Shown piece by piece: positions 1-5,154 of a stretch of 5,154 nt of DNA. The translations under genes were made by a program, and so were the position numbers. The stretch covers positions 1 through 5,154 of the forward strand of contig CAMCYM010000124.1 of assembly GCA_945883885.1 (NCBI GenBank), written 5' to 3'. Numbering within the stretch: position 1 is the first letter of the stretch; every line of letters starts with the position of its first letter. The notes under the pieces are model-generated. The model did no database searches. It worked only from the letters and a program-made list of their open reading frames with translations, and had not been told where the DNA came from. The DNA is from Chryseobacterium gleum. Lineage in GTDB: Bacteria; Bacteroidota; Bacteroidia; Flavobacteriales_D; Sanyastnellaceae.

Positions 1-530
1 ACCACATCATCGGGTACCTCCATTCGAAGGACCTGTTCAAACGACCGGCCTCCCTGCGCGATGTGCTCCATCCGACGTTCGTGGTTCCAGAACCGATGGC
101 GGCAGACGAGGTGTTGAGCCGATTCATTGCGCGGCGGCGGCATCTCGCGGTCGTCGTGGATGAGTTCGGGGGCACCTCGGGCATCGTGACGATGGAAGAC
201 CTCATGGAACAGTTGCTCGGGGACATCGAAGACGAACACGACGTGCCCGACGACATCGAAGAAGAGATCGAACCGGGATGTTGGCGCTTTTCTGCCCGCT
301 TGCACGTGGAAGACATCAACGAACGACACGGCCTCGAACTGCCACTCAACGACGCCTACGAGACCTTGGGGGGCCTGGTCCTGCACCATGCAGAAGAAAT
401 CCCTGAAGAGGGATACACCCTTCCGCTGGCGGGCTGCATCCTCGAAGTGGAGGCTGTGGAAGCCCACCGCATCGGCATCTTGCGGATCCGACATTTGGGT
501 TCGGAGGGGACGGCAGAGTCTCCGTTGTAA
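1..530 (+). CDS. CNNM / HlyC-CorC family transporter ('hemolysin family protein'), C-terminal part
   Basis: This is the 3' end of a gene that begins before the window; the reading frame is open from base 3 (HIIGYLHSKDLF...) to the TAA at 528-530. A GTG at 63 lies mid-domain and is not the true start. The visible part holds the end of the CBS pair, with the hallmark HLAVVVDEFGGTSGIVTMED (about bases 141-200), followed by an acidic linker (GDIEDEHD, then a Glu/Asp-rich run). A complete CorC_HlyC domain follows at about 280-510 (WRFSARLHVEDINERHGLEL, then YETLGGLVLHH). In this family an N-terminal CNNM/DUF21 membrane domain would precede this, and members are linked to Mg2+ or other cation efflux at the inner membrane; the 'hemolysin' label is historical. 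The SARL...LGGLVLHH tail resembles the Bacteroidota hemolysin-family type more than GldE, from memory. Family assignment is firm; the transported ion cannot be told. Confidence 0.93.
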   Translation, partial: HIIGYLHSKDLFKRPASLRDVLHPTFVVPEPMAADEVLSRFIARRRHLAVVVDEFGGTSGIVTMEDLMEQLLGDIEDEHDVPDDIEEEIEPGCWRFSARLHVEDINERHGLELPLNDAYETLGGLVLHHAEEIPEEGYTLPLAGCILEVEAVEAHRIGILRIRHLGSEGTAESPL

Positions 531-604
531 CCTCCTGCCCACCACCGACGTACCTGCCACCGAATCACGTATCTTCGCGCACCTGAATTTCTAGACGTTT
601 CGCC
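531..604. other. Intergenic gap, no clear signal
   Basis: These 74 bases separate the CNNM gene from the PpiD-like gene. I see no inverted repeat followed by T's that would make a terminator. TATCTTCG at 570-577 is one base off the Bacteroidota -7 consensus TAnnTTTG, but there is no TTTG-like -33 element about 19 bases upstream, so a promoter is not supported. No Shine-Dalgarno sequence precedes the ATG at 605. If the downstream operon has its own promoter, this is the likeliest place for it. Confidence 0.5.
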
Positions 605-2665
605 ATGTCCTTGATTGAAAACATCCGCAAACGCCAAGGCCTGCTCATCGCCTTCATCGGTCTGGGCATGCTGGGCTTCTTGGTTCCCTACGATGCTGTA
701 ATGGCCCTCTTCGGGCGTGGAACAAACCGCACCATCGGGGTGGTCAACGGGGAAGAAATCACCGCGTTAGAGTACCAAAACGAATTGCAAATGCGCCGCC
801 AGCTCGGATTCGAGGGCGCGCAACTTGCAGAAGAAGTTTGGTCCGACATGACGACGGACTTGCTGTTGAAGGACAACCTCGACGAACTCGGGTTGACGGT
901 CAGCGACGAGGAATACCAAGAACTCATCTTCGGAGACGCCTATTCGCCCTACTTGAGCCGGGCATTTTTCTCCGATCCGCAAGCGAAGTCGTTTTGGCAG
1001 CAAAACTTCCAGTCCATGCTGGGCACGCCCGAGGGAAAGGCGAATTATTTGGCCTACAGAAAGTTGATTTCTTCGAAGCGCGTGCGTGAAAAGCACGAGA
1101 GCTTGATTGTCAGCGGCATGTTCGCGAACAGCATCGAGGCGAAGCACGACTACCTCGCGGGGGCACGGACGGTGGATTTTGACTACGTCGTCAAGCCCTA
1201 CGCTTCCATCCCTGACGAAGAAGTAGAGGTGACGGACGCCGACGTCAAGGCCTACTTCAATGCGCACAAATCGGACCCCGAGTACCGCCAGCGCGAGGGC
1301 CGTGACATCACCTTCATCCGCATTCCCGTGAAGGCAACCGAAGCCGATGCTGCGGTGTACAAAACGGAATTGGACTCCATCCGCGCTCGGTGGGCTGCGT
1401 CCAGCAGCGACTCGTTGTTCGTCTCGAATCTGACCGGGCAACCCATGCAGCGGATGCGATATACGGCAGATGAACTGGCCACCGACCCGACAGAATCTGG
1501 CTTCTTCAATGCCGCGGCAGGCACCCTCGTAGGCCCCTACATCAAGGGCCAAGAGTTCCGGATTGCCCGCGTCCTGGGCTTCAAGACCGAGTCCGACTCG
1601 GCGAAGTGCCGCCACATCCTCTTGAAGGCGAACGACGTGAACAACGCCGCTGAGATGGCAACCCTGCAAGCGCGCGCAGACAGCATCCGGAAGGCCCTTG
1701 CAAAAGGTGCAAAGTTCGAAGACCTCGTCACACGACACACCGACGACCCGGGCTCGAAATCCACCGGAGGATTCTACGATTTCTTCCCGCGCGGCCGCAT
1801 GGTTCCCGAGTTTGAGAACTTCAGCTTCAACAACCCCGCTGGAACCGTAGGTGTAGTGAAGACCAGCTACGGCCTGCACATCGTAGAAGCGATGGGCACC
1901 ACGCCGCCGCAGCGCCGGGTCGAAGTGGCATTTGTGACCAAGCAACTCACGCCATCGCAAGAAACGGCTCGTGCAGCCTACAGCGAAGCCAGTGAATTCG
2001 CCATCGAAATCACCGACAAAGAGGCTTTCCTCGCCGCGGCAGGAGAGGCCGGCTACCCGACGAACATTGCGACAGACATCACACGGGATGCGACGTCCAT
2101 CTCAGGACTTCAAACTGCTGGTGAGGTGATTTCTTGGGCGTTTTCTGCCGAGGAAGGCGAGATTTCTACCCCTGTACTCGCGGACAACACCTACGTCGTG
2201 GCCTACCTCGACCGGAAGAAGCAAAAGGGCGAACCGAAGTTCGAGCACGTGGAAGAAATCATGCGTGCAGAAGCCGTCAAGGAAGCGAAGGCCGAGAAGT
2301 ACGCTGAATTGATGGTAGGTGACAACCTGAGTGCAATCGCTTCGGCGGTGCAGGGCACCGTGGCCAGCGCGGCTGCGATCAGCTTGAAGTTCCCCTCCAT
2401 CCCACAAGCAGGAGCTGGCGCGGAGCCGGAAGTGGTCGGACATGCCTTGGGCATGGCTCCCGGCACGGTTTCGCCCGCCATTCAAGGGGAAGTCGGAGTG
2501 TGGGCCGTGAGCGCGAGCCGCGTGAACGAGGCCCCAGAGAAAACCGACTTTGCGAACGAGCAACTCAATTTGCTCTCCCGTGCACGCGGCGGGGCGTATG
2601 CCCGGATTTCGAATGCGATGCTTGAGGCTGCAGACCTCGAGGACTTGCGTTCGGCCGAAGAGTGA
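605..2665 (+). CDS. Membrane-anchored peptidyl-prolyl isomerase, SurA/PpiD type (parvulin domain)
   Basis: A 686-residue PpiD-like folding factor, expected to be anchored in the inner membrane with its bulk in the periplasm, where it would assist folding of exported proteins. A short basic N-terminus (IRKRQG, residues 7-12) precedes a hydrophobic segment at about 13-36, an N-in anchor rather than a cleaved signal. A SurA_N-type segment starts near residue 44 (IGVVNGEEIT). The long helical chaperone region continues to about 330. A canonical parvulin domain spans about 335-430: CRHILLK (His337), HTDDPGS (Asp380/381), GRMVPEF (Met399, Phe403) and YGLHIV (His425). A PpiD-like C-terminal region follows, with WAF near 511 and YVVAYLDRKKQKGE. 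Length suits Bacteroidota PpiD homologues (about 700) and exceeds E. coli PpiD (623). The ATG is directly before the basic N-terminus. The 3' end overlaps queA by four bases. ppiD is an analogy, so no symbol is given. Confidence 0.92.
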   Translation: MSLIENIRKRQGLLIAFIGLGMLGFLVPYDAVMALFGRGTNRTIGVVNGEEITALEYQNELQMRRQLGFEGAQLAEEVWSDMTTDLLLKDNLDELGLTVSDEEYQELIFGDAYSPYLSRAFFSDPQAKSFWQQNFQSMLGTPEGKANYLAYRKLISSKRVREKHESLIVSGMFANSIEAKHDYLAGARTVDFDYVVKPYASIPDEEVEVTDADVKAYFNAHKSDPEYRQREGRDITFIRIPVKATEADAAVYKTELDSIRARWAASSSDSLFVSNLTGQPMQRMRYTADELATDPTESGFFNAAAGTLVGPYIKGQEFRIARVLGFKTESDSAKCRHILLKANDVNNAAEMATLQARADSIRKALAKGAKFEDLVTRHTDDPGSKSTGGFYDFFPRGRMVPEFENFSFNNPAGTVGVVKTSYGLHIVEAMGTTPPQRRVEVAFVTKQLTPSQETARAAYSEASEFAIEITDKEAFLAAAGEAGYPTNIATDITRDATSISGLQTAGEVISWAFSAEEGEISTPVLADNTYVVAYLDRKKQKGEPKFEHVEEIMRAEAVKEAKAEKYAELMVGDNLSAIASAVQGTVASAAAISLKFPSIPQAGAGAEPEVVGHALGMAPGTVSPAIQGEVGVWAVSASRVNEAPEKTDFANEQLNLLSRARGGAYARISNAMLEAADLEDLRSAEE

Positions 2666-3882
2666 GCCGATACAGCTACGACCTGCCGGAGGCAGCGATT
2701 GCCATCTCCCCCGTTGAACCCCGTTCAGCGAGCAAATTGCTTGTGGTGCGTGCGGACGGCGGGATGCAAGACGCACATTTTCAGGACGTCCCGCGCCTGC
2801 TCGCAGGTTACTCTGCCTTGTGGGTCAACGACACCCGCGTCATTCGGGCGCGGCTCTTGTTGACCAAACCCACCGGAGGTGCGCTTGAAGTCTTCCTGCT
2901 CGAGCCCGTGGGGCTGGCCATGGAGGCTGCCTTGACCGCGCGCGGCGAGGTGACTTGGACATGTCTCGTGCGGGGAGCGCGCCGCTGGACCAGCGGTGAA
3001 GCCTCTGCGGAATTCACAACGGCTACGGGCGAGCGCGGGCAGCTCACGGCGCGGGAGGTCGGGGCCGATGTGGGCACGCGCCGCATCGCTTTTCGTTGGG
3101 CGCTCAGCGAACCGGAAGCACCGCCACCGCTTTGGACCGACGTCCTCGAAGGCCTGGGCCGGGTGCCGTTGCCGCCGTACATGCACCGCGAGGATACCGA
3201 GGCCGATGTGCAGGCGTACCAAACCGTATTCGCCACCCACGCCGGCAGCGTGGCGGCGCCTACGGCCGGTCTCCACTTCGATGAACCGCTGTGGAAAGAG
3301 ATCCACGCCGTCCTTCCGGTCCAGCGGGTGACCCTCCATGTCGGGGCGGGCACCTTTCGCCCCCTCGACGAGGGCGGACCTGAAAACCATACGATGCACG
3401 CGGAACGGTGCATCCTAACAGCAGATACCCTGAGGGCGTTGGCCGAGGCCCCCGATGCGGGCCGGGTGGCGGTGGGGACCACCACGCTGCGTACCCTCGA
3501 AAGCGCTTTTTGGTACCTCGTAGAATGGCACCGGACCGGGCGGCGGCCGGACGAAGTGCGGCAATGGATCCACCGGGAAAGCGCCGCCGACCATGCTGCG
3601 GAGCTGGGCTGGGGACTGCGGGAGGCCGCCGCGTGGGCCTGCAACACCGCAGAGGCCAGCGATGGCCTCGAGTTCGCCACCTCGCTCATGATCGTTCCGG
3701 GCTACAAGGTCCGGACCGTGGATGCCTTGATTACGAACTTCCACCAACCCGAAAGCACCCTGCTGTGCCTCGTCGAGGCGGTGGCGGGAGAGGTTTGGCG
3801 CGCAGCGTACGCCCATGCCCTGCACGCGGATTACCGCTTCTTGAGTTACGGCGATGCGTGCCTGTTCGAGGTGCGGCGCTAA
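2662..3882 (+). CDS. queA: S-adenosylmethionine:tRNA ribosyltransferase-isomerase (QueA), long form
   Basis: QueA moves the ribosyl part of S-adenosylmethionine onto 7-aminomethyl-7-deazaguanine at position 34 of GUN-anticodon tRNAs, giving epoxyqueuosine, the step before queuosine; it acts in the cytoplasm. Family blocks appear in order: YDLPEAAIA (6-14), NDTRVIRARL (56-65), GGALEVFLLEP (72-82), GRVPLPPY (166-173), YQTVFATHAGSVAAPTAGLH (186-205), LHVGAGTFRPL (225-235), HTMHAE (243-248), VGTTTLRTLES (271-281), TNFHQPESTLL (358-368) and YRFLSYGDA (391-399). At 406 residues it is about 50 longer than E. coli QueA (356), mostly because of an extra stretch between TLESA and VPGYK. A WTCLVRGARRW segment (99-109) recalls the longer Bacteroidota subgroup, from memory. 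The start is GTG at 2662, inside the preceding stop (GTGA), and the conserved N-terminus begins just after it. Identity is near certain; queuosine activity of this subgroup is inferred. Confidence 0.95.
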   Translation: MSRYSYDLPEAAIAISPVEPRSASKLLVVRADGGMQDAHFQDVPRLLAGYSALWVNDTRVIRARLLLTKPTGGALEVFLLEPVGLAMEAALTARGEVTWTCLVRGARRWTSGEASAEFTTATGERGQLTAREVGADVGTRRIAFRWALSEPEAPPPLWTDVLEGLGRVPLPPYMHREDTEADVQAYQTVFATHAGSVAAPTAGLHFDEPLWKEIHAVLPVQRVTLHVGAGTFRPLDEGGPENHTMHAERCILTADTLRALAEAPDAGRVAVGTTTLRTLESAFWYLVEWHRTGRRPDEVRQWIHRESAADHAAELGWGLREAAAWACNTAEASDGLEFATSLMIVPGYKVRTVDALITNFHQPESTLLCLVEAVAGEVWRAAYAHALHADYRFLSYGDACLFEVRR

Positions 3883-3892
3883 CTTTGAAGCC

Positions 3893-4858
3893 ATGGGAAA
3901 TCACCTCGTCATCGGAGCGGCCGGTCAGCTCGGCGTGGAACTTGTGCTTGCTCTTCAAGCGCGTGAAGGTGCAGAAAATGTGGTGGTAGCGGACATCCGC
4001 ATGCCGGAGAATGAGGACGTGCTGCGCAGCCCTTTCGTCTCGCTCGACGCCACCGACGGAGATGCAGTGGAAGCCGTGCTGCGGTCGAGGTCCTTTGACA
4101 CCGTGTACCATTTGGCGGCGTTGCTGAGCGCCACGGGGGAGCAGCGTCCGCTGCTGGCGTGGGATCTGAACATGCGGTCGCTGCTGCATGTGCTCGAGGC
4201 GGCCCGGCAAGGGTGGGTGCAGCGGGTCTTTTGGCCCAGCTCCATCGCCGTCTTCGGCCCGGCCACCCCGAAGGACGCAGTTCCCCAAGACGCGCGCCTC
4301 GACCCCACCACCGTATACGGCATCTCGAAGCAGTCGGGCGAATGGTGGTGCAACTACTACCACAGCCGCTACGGCGTGGATGTTCGGAGTCTGCGCTATC
4401 CCGGACTCATCGGCCACCGGTCCCTGCCCGGCGGAGGCACGACGGATTATGCCGTCGAGATCTTCCAATACGCCGCCTCCGGCGCTCCGTACACGTGCTT
4501 CCTACGCGAATATTCGGCGCTGCCCATGATGTACATCGAGGATGCCGTGGCTGGGACGTTGCAGCTGATGGACGCCCCGGCGGAGTCCATCACCGTGCGG
4601 ACCTCGTACAACATGGGGGCCATGAGTTTTACGCCGGAAGAACTCGCCCGCGCCATCCGGCAGGAGGTTCCCGAATTCACGGTCCACTACCGTCCGGACC
4701 ACCGCCAAGCGATTGCAGATTCGTGGCCGCGCTCCATCGACGACCGTGCGGCTCGCCGCGACTGGGGGTGGGCGCCGGCGACGGATTTGGCCCGCCTCAC
4801 GCACGTCATGCTGGAGGCATGGACGGCGCGGGTGGCGGCAGAACACACCCCCAGCTGA
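3893..4858 (+). CDS. tdh: L-threonine 3-dehydrogenase, short-chain (SDR, UDP-galactose epimerase-like) type
   Basis: The product (321 residues) oxidises L-threonine with NAD+ to 2-amino-3-ketobutyrate, which Kbl then splits to glycine and acetyl-CoA. The protein is an extended SDR: Rossmann glycine motif GAAGQLG (8-14), an acidic residue at the end of the second strand (VVVADIR, Asp34) that fits NAD+ preference, AALLSATGE then WDLNMRS (Trp90), catalytic Ser region WPSSIAVFGP (114-123), and YGISK with Tyr142 and Lys146. The long blocks VDVRSLRYPGLI, GGGTTDYAVEIF, MMYIEDAV and ADSWPRSIDD match the Flavobacterium-type SDR threonine dehydrogenase rather than sugar epimerases. It is unrelated to the zinc-dependent Tdh of E. 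coli. I chose ATG 3893 because the Rossmann strand begins straight after it. An in-frame ATG at 3854 would add 13 residues without family similarity and overlap queA by 29 bases. No strong ribosome site is visible. Ten bases follow queA and one base precedes cysS. Confidence 0.93.
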   Translation: MGNHLVIGAAGQLGVELVLALQAREGAENVVVADIRMPENEDVLRSPFVSLDATDGDAVEAVLRSRSFDTVYHLAALLSATGEQRPLLAWDLNMRSLLHVLEAARQGWVQRVFWPSSIAVFGPATPKDAVPQDARLDPTTVYGISKQSGEWWCNYYHSRYGVDVRSLRYPGLIGHRSLPGGGTTDYAVEIFQYAASGAPYTCFLREYSALPMMYIEDAVAGTLQLMDAPAESITVRTSYNMGAMSFTPEELARAIRQEVPEFTVHYRPDHRQAIADSWPRSIDDRAARRDWGWAPATDLARLTHVMLEAWTARVAAEHTPS

Positions 4859-4859
4859 C

Positions 4860-5154
4860 ATGGATACCTTGCACATTCTCAACAGCCTCACGCGGGAAAA
4901 AGAGCCCTTCGCGCCCCTACATCCCCCGCACGTCGGGCTGTATGTCTGCGGCCCCACCGTGTACAGCAACGTGCACCTCGGCAATGTGCGGACCTTCCTC
5001 ACATTCGACATCGTTTTCCGCTACCTGACATTCCTCGGCTACAAAGTGCGCTACGTCCGGAACATCACCGACGTGGGCCATTTGACCGATGATGCAGACG
5101 CAGGCGAGGATAAAATCGGCAAGAAAGCGCGGCTCGAAAACCTCGAACCCATGG
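4860..5154 (+). CDS. cysS: Cysteinyl-tRNA synthetase, N-terminal part (runs off the window)
   Basis: An open frame from ATG 4860 to the window edge gives 98 codons of CysS, the class I synthetase that charges tRNA-Cys in the cytoplasm. It starts MDTLHILNSLTREKEPF, the usual N-terminal strand. Then come PPHVGLYVCGPTVYSNVHLG (residues 22-41), with the conserved Cys30 that in this family binds the zinc recognising the cysteine substrate, and the HIGH-type signature in the form HLGN (39-42), followed by VRTFLTFD. FRYL..LGYKVRYVRNITDVGHLTDDAD and GEDKIGKKARLENLEPM continue the Rossmann catalytic domain. The KMSKS motif and tRNA-binding domain lie beyond the window; full-length CysS is usually about 460-500 residues. 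The ATG follows the tdh stop after a single base (TGACATG), which suggests coupled translation and a shared transcript. Identity is very secure. Confidence 0.96.
   Translation, partial: MDTLHILNSLTREKEPFAPLHPPHVGLYVCGPTVYSNVHLGNVRTFLTFDIVFRYLTFLGYKVRYVRNITDVGHLTDDADAGEDKIGKKARLENLEPM

Noticed and set aside
570..577. TATCTTCG as a Bacteroidota-type -7 promoter element upstream of the PpiD-like gene
   Set aside because: It has one mismatch to TAnnTTTG and no TTTG-like -33 box at the expected distance, so a chance match is as likely.
1788..1800. GC-rich palindrome around GCGGCCGC within the parvulin coding region
   Set aside because: It is short, lies inside conserved coding sequence (the PRGRM residues) and has no loop or T-run. 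It is explained by codon use.
767..1960. A 397-codon open frame on the - strand opposite the PpiD-like gene
   Set aside because: It lies wholly antisense to a gene with clear parvulin motifs. Its translation is low in recognisable motifs and rich in Arg, Val and His, as expected for the antisense of a G+C-rich gene.
2725..3689. Two long - strand open frames opposite queA (2725-3399 and 2808-3689)
   Set aside because: queA is supported by conserved blocks along its full length. The antisense translations are Arg/Ser/Ala-rich with no family motifs, and they overlap each other.
3854..3892. An earlier ATG for the threonine dehydrogenase
   Set aside because: The 13 added residues (MRACSRCGANFEA) come from the queA 3' end in another frame and have no family similarity. 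The Rossmann fold starts right after the ATG at 3893.
4159..5028. A 289-codon + strand open frame across the end of tdh and the start of cysS
   Set aside because: It is an out-of-frame reading of both genes, rich in Arg, Pro and His, and it contradicts the strongly conserved tdh and cysS frames.

Overview
The window reads as ordinary chromosomal DNA from a high-G+C member of the Bacteroidota. By eye it is close to 60% G+C. The phylum call rests on protein subtypes: a CNNM/HlyC-CorC protein upstream of a membrane-anchored SurA/PpiD-type peptidyl-prolyl isomerase, the long form of QueA, a short-chain (SDR) L-threonine 3-dehydrogenase of the Flavobacterium type, and a cysteinyl-tRNA synthetase with a Bacteroidota-style N-terminus. 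Starts also lack clear Shine-Dalgarno sequences, which is usual in that phylum. This is inference from remembered families; no search was run.

Layout, all on the + strand: (1) 1-530, the 3' end of a CNNM-type transporter/'hemolysin family' gene, with a CBS-domain tail and the complete CorC_HlyC domain; (2) 531-604, a 74-base gap with no convincing promoter or terminator; (3) 605-2665, a full-length PpiD-like periplasmic folding factor with one canonical parvulin domain; (4) 2662-3882, queA, starting with GTG inside the stop of the previous gene; (5) 3893-4858, SDR-type threonine dehydrogenase; (6) 4860-5154, the first 98 codons of cysS, running off the window.

The last four genes are spaced -4, +10 and +1 bases and probably form one transcript. 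It would join envelope protein folding (PpiD), tRNA queuosine modification (QueA), threonine catabolism (TDH) and tRNA-Cys charging (CysS). I see no single pathway that unites them; it looks like a compact housekeeping operon.

I found no CRISPR array, mobile element, RNA gene, defence system or extended repeat, and nothing that looks like an undescribed system. The points most worth a second look are the roughly 41-residue insertion in QueA, the apparently active parvulin site in the PpiD-like protein, and the placement of tdh between two tRNA-related genes.
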